Assembly: GCF_035994945.1 (NCBI RefSeq)
Contig: NZ_CP108677.1
Coordinates: 4,216,001 to 4,280,000 of the forward strand
Reading direction: 5' to 3'
Origin: Streptomyces sp. NBC_01216
GTDB taxonomy: Bacteria > Actinomycetota > Actinomycetes > Streptomycetales > Streptomycetaceae
Length of the DNA stretch: 64,000 nt
The notes under the pieces were generated by a model. The model had not been told where the DNA came from, searched no databases, and was given only the letters and a program-made list of their open reading frames with translations. This document shows positions 54,372 through 63,052 of the stretch, piece after piece. Made by a program: the position numbers and the translations under genes. Within the stretch, counting starts at the first letter, position 1. The number at the start of each line of letters is the position of its first letter.

Positions 54372-54653
54372 GGCGATCTCCGGGGTCCGGTGGTGGCGCG
54401 GCTCGCCGCGGGTCCGGCGCCGTCCCGCGTGCGGACCCGGTCGAGGCGCCCGGATACCTTGAGCCTATGCAACGGTCGGGGGGCCGCCGAGCCGCCCCCG
54501 CGCAGGGTTTATCGAATCGAATCCGGGCGTTCCGCCGCTCCCGCCGCTCCCGCCGCTCCCGCCGCTCCCGCCGCGCGGGCCCGGCCGTGGGCCGCCGGGG
54601 CGGGCGGGTGACCTGGAGGGCGACAGGGGGGCCTGCGTCGCACGCCGGTCGGC
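54372..54653. repeat. Intergenic with 9-bp tandem repeat
   Basis: At 54532-54576 the unit CCGCCGCTC is repeated four times, with a fifth unit CCGCCGCGC. No gene is seen in the rest of this 280-bp gap. Confidence 0.75.
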
Positions 54654-56609
54654 TCACGGGCCGCCCCCGGGGCGTGGCGGTGTGGCCAGGAGCTCCGCGA
54701 GGCCGCGGCGGGTCGCGGCGATGACCACGCGGTCCTCGGGCCGCAGGACGTAGCCCGGGTGCAGGTCCCAGAGGAGCTGGGGCTGCTCGCCGTCGCGGTG
54801 GGCGGAGGCGAGGTCGGGGCGGCGGGCCGCCGGGGTGGCGGTGTCCAGCGCGAGGATGCGCCAGGCGCCGGGCCGGAACGCCTCATCGACCGTGCGGCCT
54901 TCGAACTGGGGGTGTCCGGCCACCAGGAGGGCCGCGAAGAGCAGCACCTTGCGTTCCACGGGTATGGCACCGAGGATCTGACGGCCCATCATGGCTCCGG
55001 CGAAGGCGGGGGCGGCGAGGTGGGAGACGCTGCGGCTGCGGGTGAGGGCGTCGGGGTGGGCGGTGCGCAGGGTGCGGTAGACGGCGGTGGCGAAGTCGTC
55101 GTCGTACAGCCGCAGTGCCACCCGCAGGTCGGGCTTGAGGGCGCGGGCGTAGAGCGTGGCCTCGAGGTTGGTCGTGTCGGAGCTGGTGAGCGCCAGCAGG
55201 GCGTGGGCGCGGTAGCTCTTGGCGGACTCCAGTACGCCCTCCTCGGTGACGTCACCGAGGACGACGGGCACGCCGAGGCTGCGGGCGAGGGGGATGCCGC
55301 GGGCGTCGGGGTCCTCCTCCACGCAGACGACGGGGATGCCGAGTTCGCGCAGCCGGGCCAGGACCCGGGTGCCGACCTTGCCGAGGCCGAGCAGGACGAC
55401 ATGGCCGGAAAGTCCCCGGGGCGGCCGGCTCAGCGCGCCCGCGCCGCGGAAGGTTCCGAGCGCTTCGAGGGCGCCGGCGACGAGGAGGGGCAGCAGCGCC
55501 AGGCCCACCAGGCCGGAGAGGAGTTGCAGGACCTGACGGGCGGTCGACTGGCCGAGGGCGGGGTCGTTGATGGAGAACAGGTCGAGCAGGGTGAGGTAGG
55601 CGGCCTGTACCGGGCCCGTGTCGGTGGCCACCATGGCGGCGGCGGTCAGGGCGAGGACCGAGCAGGCGATGCCCGCGAGGGCCCAGCGCAGGCGGCTGGA
55701 GAAGAGTTCGGCCAACGGGGCCCCGCGGGCGAGGCGTCGCCCCGGCAGTGCGGGACCGGCCTGGCGGAGGGTCTCCAGGACGATGGTCCCGCGCCCGGTC
55801 GCGGAGCGTACCGTCCGCTCGTCGGGCAGTAGTTGGGGTCCTTGGGGGCCGCTGGAGTCGGAGCCTTCGGCGCCGCCCGGGTCGGCGGTGGTGGAGGACA
55901 GCAGGGCCAGTGTGCACAGTCCGGGGTCGGGGACCCGGCCCGGGTCCGGCGGGGTCCGTTCCACGGCGCGCAGGAGCAGGCCGTCGGCCTGGACGACCTT
56001 GCTGGTGCCGGCGACGGCGGTGGCGGCGAGCGCGGGGGCGGCGGTGTCCGCGTCCGAGAGCACTGTCGTGGAGGCGTCCAGGACGGCCCGCTCCATGCCC
56101 GGCATCGCCACGAGGGCGGCCTGGTCGAGCAGTTCCTCCATGTGCTGGCCGAGCTTGCGGTTGTACATGCGGATCACGAGCCGCAGCCCGGGGCTGAGGC
56201 GCCGGGCTGCGAGCGCGGCCCGGACGTTGGTCTCGTCGTCCTCGTACAGCAGGGCCAGCGCCGCCGCCCCGGTGACTCCGGCCCGCAGGAGCGTCGTCTC
56301 CGTCGGGGCGTCCGACGTCACCTCCCGTACGGGCGCCGGGGTTCCGCCGATGGTGTCGTCGGGAGCCGGACCGGCGGATCGTCTGGTGGCCGTGCCGAAG
56401 CGGCCCATCAGCCCGGCGGCCCGGGTGAGCGCGGCGTGCTGCATGCCGGGCCGTCCCTCGGCGCGGTCGCCGGGGACGACGAGGACGACCTCTTGGCGGT
56501 AGACGTCCCGTAACTCGGCTGCCAGCCGGTGCGCGAGGCCGTCTTCGCCGCAGACGACCATGTGGCCGGCCTGGTCCCCGCGCTGGCTCTGGTGCGGCAG
56601 CGGCAGCAC
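54654..56609 (-). CDS. RCK/TrkA-N-domain ion-channel-like protein
   Basis: 651 residues from GTG 56609 (AGGGGGAACGGTC upstream). A first Rossmann domain at the N-terminus (HMVVCGEDGLAHRLAAEL), membrane helices about 285-375 (WALAGIACSVLALTAAAMV, VLQLLSGLVGLALLPLLVAG), then a second RCK domain (GHVVLLGLGKVGTRVLARL, VVLGDVTEEGVLESAKSYRA) and a TrkA-C-like end. This order recalls CASTOR/POLLUX or TrkA-type potassium regulators, although a clear selectivity filter is not visible. Confidence 0.75.
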   Translation of the reverse strand: MLPLPHQSQRGDQAGHMVVCGEDGLAHRLAAELRDVYRQEVVLVVPGDRAEGRPGMQHAALTRAAGLMGRFGTATRRSAGPAPDDTIGGTPAPVREVTSDAPTETTLLRAGVTGAAALALLYEDDETNVRAALAARRLSPGLRLVIRMYNRKLGQHMEELLDQAALVAMPGMERAVLDASTTVLSDADTAAPALAATAVAGTSKVVQADGLLLRAVERTPPDPGRVPDPGLCTLALLSSTTADPGGAEGSDSSGPQGPQLLPDERTVRSATGRGTIVLETLRQAGPALPGRRLARGAPLAELFSSRLRWALAGIACSVLALTAAAMVATDTGPVQAAYLTLLDLFSINDPALGQSTARQVLQLLSGLVGLALLPLLVAGALEALGTFRGAGALSRPPRGLSGHVVLLGLGKVGTRVLARLRELGIPVVCVEEDPDARGIPLARSLGVPVVLGDVTEEGVLESAKSYRAHALLALTSSDTTNLEATLYARALKPDLRVALRLYDDDFATAVYRTLRTAHPDALTRSRSVSHLAAPAFAGAMMGRQILGAIPVERKVLLFAALLVAGHPQFEGRTVDEAFRPGAWRILALDTATPAARRPDLASAHRDGEQPQLLWDLHPGYVLRPEDRVVIAATRRGLAELLATPPRPGGGP

Positions 56610-56847
56610 GACCGTTCCCCCTGTCTCGTTCCCGGGCCGTCCATCCGGCCGTCGGTCCGCGTCACCCCTCGGCGCGACGCGGGCCGGACGGCGCGGCCGG
56701 CCCGGCGTCCAAACTATCCGGACCGGATTCGGGGCGGTGACCGCGGGGGCCCGCACCGTGCGGCAGACGGGACCGGCCCGCCGCGTCGGGTGCGATGCAC
56801 CGTGTCCGACGCGGCGGGCCGGTCCGCCGTGGCCACCCGCCGGGCCG

Positions 56848-58281
56848 TCAGCCGTTGATCTCGATGGCGCCGTCGTCGGAGGCGGGCGCCGCCGCCGGGG
56901 CGGGGACCTGCGGCTGCTTGCCGGTGATGCCCTGCAGCAGGGAGGCGAGGTCGACCCCGGTGGTGGAGCTGAGGAGTTCCATGCCCTGGGCGACATTGTC
57001 CGTGACGGTGCGGGACAGCCGGCTGGCGCCGTCGGTCGAGATGACGGTCATCTTGTCGATGGCGGCGAGCGGTTCGGCGGCCTTGCCGACGACCTGCGGG
57101 AGCACCTCGACGAGCATCTGCAGGACGGCGGCGTCGCCGTACTGGGCGAACGCGGCCGCCTTCTTCTGCATGGCCTCGGCCTCGGCGCGTCCCTTGGCGG
57201 CGGTGGCGGCGGCCTCCGCCTCACCCTCGATGCGTACGGCGTCGGCGAGGGCGGCGCGCTGGGCCTTCTGGCCCTCACCGGTCAGGCGCGACCGCTCGGC
57301 GTCCGCCTCGGCCTCCTTGACCAGGGCGATCCGGCGGGCCTCGGCCTCCTGCTCGGCCTGGTAGCGGGCCGCGTCGGCGGGCTTGCGGACCTGGGTGTCG
57401 AGCTGGCGGTCGGTCAGCGCGGCCTGTCGTTCGGCGACCTTCTCCTGCTCGCCGAGGATGTCCTGCTGACGGGCGGCCTCGGCGAGCGGACCGGCGGCGT
57501 TGGCCTGCGCGGTGGCCTCGTCCGTCTGAGCCTTGATCTCGGCCTGCTTCAGGTAGAGGGTCCGCTGGGCGATCGCGATCTCCTCCTCCGCCTTGAGCCG
57601 GGCCTGTTCGGCGGCACGCCGTGCGACGGCCTCGGCGATGTCGGCCTCCTGCTTGGCGCGGGCGGCCTCCGGGCGGCCGAGGTCCTCCAGGTACGAGCCC
57701 TCGGTGGCGATGTCCTGGATCTGGAAGGCGTCGAGTACCAGGCCCTGGCCGGACAGGCTGGCCTCGGCCTCCTCGGCGACCTGCCCCGCGAAGACGGCGC
57801 GGTCGCGGATGATGTCCTCGACCGACATCCGGCCCACGATGGAGCGCAGCGCTCCGGAGAGCACCTCCTGGGTGAAGCCCACGATGCCGTCCTGCTGCAT
57901 CAGGAAGCGCTGGGCGGCGGCCCGGATGGAGTCCTCGGTGCCCCCGACCTTGACGATCGCGACGCCCTCCAGGTTCGCCTTCACCCCGCGCAGGGTGACC
58001 GCGCCGCGTACCGCGACGGGGATGTGGCGGCTGGACAGGTCGAGGGTGAACTTCTGCTGGACGAAGGGGACGACGAAGACGCCGCCGCCGACCACGACCT
58101 TCTGGCCGCTGTTGTCGGTGAAGACCCGGCCTGTGGTCGGGTCGGTGGACTGCTTGCCCCGTCTGCCGGTGATGATGAACGCCTCGCTGGGACCCGCGAC
58201 CTTGTACCGGGTGATGACGACGAGGGCGAGCAGGACGACGAGTACGACGATGCCCACCACAGCGGTGAGTACAGGGCTCAT
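56848..58281 (-). CDS. Flotillin-family (SPFH) protein
   Basis: 477 residues from ATG 58281. One N-terminal membrane helix (4-24), SPFH domain (YKVAGPSEAFIITGRRGKQS, GALRSIVGRMSVEDIIRDRA) and a long Glu/Ala coiled coil (AEAEAMQKKAAAFAQYGDAA), then an Ala/Pro tail. Flotillins organise membrane microdomains. An NfeD-like gene is 110 bp upstream on the same strand, the classical flotillin/NfeD pair. Confidence 0.9.
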   Translation of the reverse strand: MSPVLTAVVGIVVLVVLLALVVITRYKVAGPSEAFIITGRRGKQSTDPTTGRVFTDNSGQKVVVGGGVFVVPFVQQKFTLDLSSRHIPVAVRGAVTLRGVKANLEGVAIVKVGGTEDSIRAAAQRFLMQQDGIVGFTQEVLSGALRSIVGRMSVEDIIRDRAVFAGQVAEEAEASLSGQGLVLDAFQIQDIATEGSYLEDLGRPEAARAKQEADIAEAVARRAAEQARLKAEEEIAIAQRTLYLKQAEIKAQTDEATAQANAAGPLAEAARQQDILGEQEKVAERQAALTDRQLDTQVRKPADAARYQAEQEAEARRIALVKEAEADAERSRLTGEGQKAQRAALADAVRIEGEAEAAATAAKGRAEAEAMQKKAAAFAQYGDAAVLQMLVEVLPQVVGKAAEPLAAIDKMTVISTDGASRLSRTVTDNVAQGMELLSSTTGVDLASLLQGITGKQPQVPAPAAAPASDDGAIEING

Positions 58282-58390
58282 GACACACATCCCTTTGATT
58301 TCGAGCCTGGTTGAACGGGTGAGCAGGACGCGTGGCGCCTCGGAGTCTGCCGGCGGACCTCCGACCGGGCGAAGGTCCCCCGACAGGCTC

Positions 58391-58897
58391 TCAGCGTTCC
58401 ACGGGCCGGACGAGGACCGCTGTGGGTGACAGCAGGTTCTCGACCCATACCTCGGTGCCCCGCGCGAGCGGTGCGGCCGACTTGGCGGCGTACTTCACCG
58501 GCTGACCGGCGAGGTGCAGCAGCACCTCGCCGTAGCCGTCCGCCGGGATGGCGGTGACGACCGCTCCCGGCGCCCCCGCGAGGTCCTCGCCCCGCGGCGC
58601 GGGCGCGGCGTTGTCGTGCATCAACGCCCGGCTGAACTTCCAGGTCAGCCAGGCGACGGCACCCCCCGTGGCCACGCCCGCGCCGGTGGCGACCCCCGCC
58701 CCCGTACCGGTGACCCCCATCGTGATCGCCCCCGTGAAACCCAGCGTCGACACGAAACCGGCGATCACCGGCAACGACAGGAATCCGTCCAGTCCCCCGC
58801 CGATGCCGTCGAGGATTCCCTCCAGCACGCCGTCGAAGAGCAGGGCCAGGACCAGCAGCACGAGCCCGACCATGCCGAGACCGAGAAACCAAGCCAT
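58391..58897 (-). CDS. NfeD-like membrane protein
   Basis: 168 residues. N-terminal membrane helices (LGLGMVGLVLLVLALLFDGV, PVIAGFVSTLGFTGAITMGV), Gly-rich helix, then an OB-fold-like C-terminus (GAPGAVVTAIPADGYGEVLL, ARGTEVWVENLLSPTAVLV). This is the short NfeD partner of flotillin. Confidence 0.75.
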   Translation of the reverse strand: MAWFLGLGMVGLVLLVLALLFDGVLEGILDGIGGGLDGFLSLPVIAGFVSTLGFTGAITMGVTGTGAGVATGAGVATGGAVAWLTWKFSRALMHDNAAPAPRGEDLAGAPGAVVTAIPADGYGEVLLHLAGQPVKYAAKSAAPLARGTEVWVENLLSPTAVLVRPVER

Positions 58898-59113
58898 GCC
58901 CAGCTCCTTCGACTACTGAACGTTTCCGCCGTCCAGAGGATTGTTCCACCGGCCCGTACAGCAGTTCACTGCCAGTGTCCGGCAATCTTGACGCGCCTTT
59001 GATGCCGTTGTCGAGCGCTCGCGGGTACGGGCGCGGGCCGGGGAGGTGCCCGTCCGCCGGGACAGCCGAGGCCCGGCGGGAAGCGGACCGGGCGGCTCCC
59101 CACCGACAGGGTG

Positions 59114-60175
59114 TCAGAGCGGCTGCTCGGGCCAGTTCAGGAGACGGGCGCCGATGACGGCGGTCTGCAGGGTGTAGCGCTGTACGGCGTCTCCCGGGTT
59201 GGCGCCGGTCAACCGGTTGATGCGGTCGAGCCGGTAGGTGACGGCGCGGACGCTCAGGGACAGGCGCCGGGCCGCCTCGGCCGCCACGCAGTTGGTGTCG
59301 AAGTACGCGGTGAGGGTGTCGAGGAGGGGCTGGGCGCCGCCGCGGGCTTGCTGGAGGGGGCCGAGCACGCTGCGCACCAGATCGGCCATGGCCTGGCGGT
59401 CACGGGTGAGCACGGGGTACACGAGGAGGTCCGCGGCGTGCAGTACCGGGGCGTCCAGATCCATCCGCGCGGCCAGCTCGAGGGCGTTGAGCGCCTCTTC
59501 GTACGAGTGGACGACCCCGCCGGCGCCGGGGTGCGGGCGGCCGATGGCGACCTGGCCGCCGTCGGTCGCCGCGTACGCCTGCTTGGCGAAGTACGCCAGG
59601 ACGTCCGGTTCGTCGCCCGGGGCGATGCAGATCAGCCGGCCGTCCTTGGTGGTGAGCAGGATCCGGCGGTTGCCGAAGCGTGAGACCAGCGCGGACTCGA
59701 CGCCCCGGGTGACGGCGTACCCGTCGTTGTACGGTTCCGAGCCCTGGGCGACGGCCACGGCGTGGGCGTGCGAGAGGAGCAGCCCGAAGCGTTCGGCACG
59801 CTCGGCGAGGCGGCCGAGGGGGCTGCGCCCGTACAGCAGGTCGTCGATGAACTCCCGCCGGGCCGCCTCCTCCTGGCGCATGGCCAGGTGCTGTGCGCGC
59901 TCGTGGCCCTCGGCGAAGGCGTCCACGGCCTGTTCGACCGCGGTCAGCAGGTGCTCCGACGCGGGGCGCGGCAGGCCCGCCCGGACCCGCTGGGCCGCCG
60001 AGAGGTGGGCGCGGACCAGTGTGCGCAGTCCGATGCCGGCCTCCGCGGCGCGTTCCCCGCGCGACCGCAGCGCCTCCCGCTCCTCGCGGGTCAGCAGCCT
60101 GCCGGTGGCGCAGACCCGCGCCAGGATGTCCGGGTACCCCTCCAGGTACGCCAGGACCCGCTCCCCATCCGTCAC
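59114..60175 (-). CDS. PucR/CdaR-family transcriptional regulator
   Basis: 353 residues. A GGDEF-like central region (VAIGRPHPGAGGVVHSYEEA) and the C-terminal PucR HTH (LLDTLTAYFDTNCVAAEAAR, VTYRLDRINRLTG). Divergent from the second flotillin operon and probably its regulator, or of the NfeD operon. Confidence 0.88.
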   Translation of the reverse strand: MTDGERVLAYLEGYPDILARVCATGRLLTREEREALRSRGERAAEAGIGLRTLVRAHLSAAQRVRAGLPRPASEHLLTAVEQAVDAFAEGHERAQHLAMRQEEAARREFIDDLLYGRSPLGRLAERAERFGLLLSHAHAVAVAQGSEPYNDGYAVTRGVESALVSRFGNRRILLTTKDGRLICIAPGDEPDVLAYFAKQAYAATDGGQVAIGRPHPGAGGVVHSYEEALNALELAARMDLDAPVLHAADLLVYPVLTRDRQAMADLVRSVLGPLQQARGGAQPLLDTLTAYFDTNCVAAEAARRLSLSVRAVTYRLDRINRLTGANPGDAVQRYTLQTAVIGARLLNWPEQPL

Positions 60176-60409
60176 TTCGCCTCCCCGCCCTCCCCGCGCA
60201 CCCGGTGTGCGCGATGTGCACGTGACACCCGGTGCCCAAGACTCGCATGCCGCGGCCGAGGTGTCGCCACCGGCATCGAGAAGGCGGCAAGACTGCCGGA
60301 AAACGGCAATGTCCCGGGCCTTGTGGTCCTGTCAGGATGGTCCCGCCGGAGGACGCCGGCCCGGACCCATGCCGGGGGCCGGAAGGACCGACATGTCAGG
60401 GGGAGGGTC

Positions 60410-60829
60410 ATGAGCGAGTTCCTGGACGTCGCGCTCGGCTTCCCCGCGATGCTGTTCACCGCGGCCCTGATCATCGCCCTGGGGTTCTGGCTGCTGGTCC
60501 TGTGCGGGGCGGCCGGGCGGGACAGCTTCGACTCCGACGTGGACGCCGAGGCATGGCACCTCGCCGGGGTGCCGGTCGCCGTGTCCGTCTCGGTGTTCCT
60601 GGTGACCGGCTGGTCCCTGAGCCTGCTGGGCTCCGTGGCGCTCGACCGGGCGGGCCTGCCCGGAGCCGTCGACCTGCTCCTCTCCCTGCTTCTGCTTCTC
60701 CTCGCGCCCTTCGTCTCCTGGCGCGTGACGCGCCGGATCGTCAGGCCGCTGGCGAAGCTGTTCCCGGACGAACCCGGGCTGCCCGCGCGGCCTTCACCCG
60801 AACCACGCGGCACGGCGGCGCACCGCTGA
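60410..60829 (+). CDS. Small membrane protein of flotillin operon (YqiJ-like)
   Basis: 139 residues from ATG 60410 (GGGGGAGGGTC upstream). Membrane segments about 12-32, 54-76 and 85-103. Position directly before a YqiK-type flotillin matches yqiJ. The usual OB-fold tail of YqiJ is not evident, so the name is tentative. Confidence 0.6.
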   Translation: MSEFLDVALGFPAMLFTAALIIALGFWLLVLCGAAGRDSFDSDVDAEAWHLAGVPVAVSVSVFLVTGWSLSLLGSVALDRAGLPGAVDLLLSLLLLLLAPFVSWRVTRRIVRPLAKLFPDEPGLPARPSPEPRGTAAHR

Positions 60830-60950
60830 GCGGTGGCGCTCCCGCGCACCGGCCGGTACCCGGCGACCGCCTTCGGCGCGACGCCCGCACCGCCGGGGGC
60901 CGGCCGCGCCCTCGTTCCCCCACCTTCCTTCCTCACCTACGGGGTTTCTC

Positions 60951-62954
60951 ATGAATTCCATCACCGTGGGCATCGGCGTGCTCGTCGTCGTTGTCCTGCT
61001 CGTCGCCGCGACGCTGCTGTTCGCGGTCAGCCGGCTCTTCCGGAAGGTGGAACAGGGCAAGGCGCTGATCGTCTCGAAGATGCGCAAGGTCGACGTCACC
61101 TTCACCGGCCAGGTCGTGCTGCCCGTGCTGCACAAGGCCGAGGTGATGGACATCTCGGTCAAGACCATCGAGATCTCCCGGACCGGACGGGACGGGCTGA
61201 TCTGCCGGGACAACATCCGCGCCGACATCCGCATCTCGTTCTTCGTCCGGGTCAACAAGACCGTCGAGGACGTCGTCAAGGTGGCCCAGGCCATCGGGAC
61301 CCACCGGGCCTCCGACAAGGAGACCCTGCAGGAGCTGTTCAACGCCAAGTTCTCCGAGGCGCTGAAGACGGTCGGCAAGCAGATGGACTTCACCGACCTC
61401 TACACCAAGCGCGAGGAGCTTCGGTTCCGGATCATCGAGATCATCGGCATCGACCTCAACGGCTACAGCCTCGAGGACGCCGCCATCGACTACCTGGAGC
61501 AGACGCCGCTGGCCCAGCTGGACGCCGGCAACATCCTCGACGCCCAGGGCATCCGCAAGATCACCGAGTTGACGGCGGTCGAGAACGTCCGGACGAACGA
61601 GCTGCGCCAGCACGAGAAGAAGGAGATCACCCGGCAGAACGTCGACGCCCGCGAGGCCATCCTGGAGCTGGAGCGGCGGCAGGCCGACGCGGAGATCAAG
61701 CAGCGCCGCGAGGTCGACACCGTCCGGGCCAGGGAGGAGGCCGAGACGGCCCGGGTGGTCGAGGAGGAGCGGCTCCGGTCCCAGGGCGCCTTCCTCAAGA
61801 CGGAGGAGCAGCTCGGCATCCAGCGGGAGAACCAGGCGCGTGAGGTCGCCGTGGCGCAGAAGAACCGCGAGCGCGTGATCGCCGTCGAGAACGAGCGGAT
61901 CGAGAAGGACCGGATGCTGGAGGTCATCGCCCGCGACCGGGAGACCGAACTGACCCGCATCTCCGCGGAGAAGGAGGTCGAGTCCCAGCGCCGGGACATC
62001 GCCGAGGTCATCCGCGAGCGGATCGCGGTGGACCGTACGGTCGCCGAGCAGGAGGAGTCGATCAAGCGGCTGCGGGCGGTCGAGGAGGCCGAGCGCGAGC
62101 GGCAGGCGATCATCATCGCGGCGGAGGCCGAGGCGCAGGAGAAACTGGTCAAGGACATCAAGGCGGCCGAGGCGGCCGAGCAGTCGGCGGTGCACCGGGC
62201 CGCGGAGGAGCTCACCCTGGCCGAGGCCCGGCACAAGGCCGCCGACATGGACGCGCGGGCCAAGGTCAGGCTCGCCGAGGGCATCCAGGCCGAGGCCGCG
62301 GCCGAGGGCCTGGCGTCCGTGCAGGTCCGCGAGAAGGAGGCCGACGCGATCGAGAAGGCGGGCCGAGCCGAGGCCGGGGCCACCGAGGCCCGGCTGCGTG
62401 CCGAGGCGGTCGGCACCCGCGAGAAGGCGCTCGCCGAGGCGACCGCGATCGGCGAGAAGCTGAAGGCCGAGGCGGCCGGCCTGACGGAGAAGGCGGCGGC
62501 GATGGCGGCACTCGACGAGGCATCACGCACGCACGAGGAGTTCCGGCTGCGGCTGGAGGCGGAGAAGGACATCCGTATCGCCGGGCTCGACGTCCAGCGT
62601 CAGGTCGCGGAGGCGCAGGCCACCGTCCTGGCGACCGGTCTGGAGCACGCCGACATCAGCATCGTCGGAGGCGAGTCCGTCTTCCTCGACCGGCTGGTGC
62701 GGTCGGTCGCGCTCGGCAAGTCGGTCGACGGCTTCATGGACTCCTCGCAGACCGCGCAGACGCTCGCGGGCCCGTGGCTGGACGGCTCGGGTTCCTTCAC
62801 CGAGGACCTCACGCGGGTGCTCGGCTCGCTCTCCAGCTCCGACGTGCAGAACCTGAGCGTGTCCGCGCTGCTGGCGAAGGTCATGAAGTCCGGGGTGCTC
62901 GACGCGAAGACCATCGACAAGGCCGTGCTGAACGGAACGGCCGCCACGAGCTGA
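60951..62954 (+). CDS. Large flotillin, YqiK type
   Basis: 667 residues from ATG 60951. N-terminal membrane helix (7-29), SPFH domain with VSKMRKVDVTFTGQVVLPVL and DFTDLYTKREELRFRIIEII, then about 350 residues of charged coiled coil. The globular C-terminus (VFLDRLVRSVALGKSVDGFM, LTRVLGSLSSSDVQNLSVSA) is typical of the YqiK/DUF3686-linked group. Followed by a terminator and the ATPase-like gene. Confidence 0.9.
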   Translation: MNSITVGIGVLVVVVLLVAATLLFAVSRLFRKVEQGKALIVSKMRKVDVTFTGQVVLPVLHKAEVMDISVKTIEISRTGRDGLICRDNIRADIRISFFVRVNKTVEDVVKVAQAIGTHRASDKETLQELFNAKFSEALKTVGKQMDFTDLYTKREELRFRIIEIIGIDLNGYSLEDAAIDYLEQTPLAQLDAGNILDAQGIRKITELTAVENVRTNELRQHEKKEITRQNVDAREAILELERRQADAEIKQRREVDTVRAREEAETARVVEEERLRSQGAFLKTEEQLGIQRENQAREVAVAQKNRERVIAVENERIEKDRMLEVIARDRETELTRISAEKEVESQRRDIAEVIRERIAVDRTVAEQEESIKRLRAVEEAERERQAIIIAAEAEAQEKLVKDIKAAEAAEQSAVHRAAEELTLAEARHKAADMDARAKVRLAEGIQAEAAAEGLASVQVREKEADAIEKAGRAEAGATEARLRAEAVGTREKALAEATAIGEKLKAEAAGLTEKAAAMAALDEASRTHEEFRLRLEAEKDIRIAGLDVQRQVAEAQATVLATGLEHADISIVGGESVFLDRLVRSVALGKSVDGFMDSSQTAQTLAGPWLDGSGSFTEDLTRVLGSLSSSDVQNLSVSALLAKVMKSGVLDAKTIDKAVLNGTAATS

Positions 62955-62980
62955 CCGCCCCGGGGGAGTGGTCAGAAGGA

Positions 62981-63020
62981 GGTCCGGTGCCGGACACGGG
63001 GGAACGCCGGCACCGGACCT
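62981..63020 (+). terminator. Strong hairpin between flotillin and ATPase-like gene
   Basis: 14-bp perfect stem AGGTCCGGTGCCGG / CCGGCACCGGACCT, 12-nt loop. No long T-run follows, so it may attenuate rather than fully end transcription into the next gene. Confidence 0.75.
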
Positions 63021-63052
63021 CAGTTGAATACTGTACTAGGGAGTGGGACGGT

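Noticed and set aside
54532..54576. CRISPR-like repeat array
   Set aside because: Units are 9 bp and contiguous without spacers; simple tandem repeat only. No CRISPR array was seen in the window.
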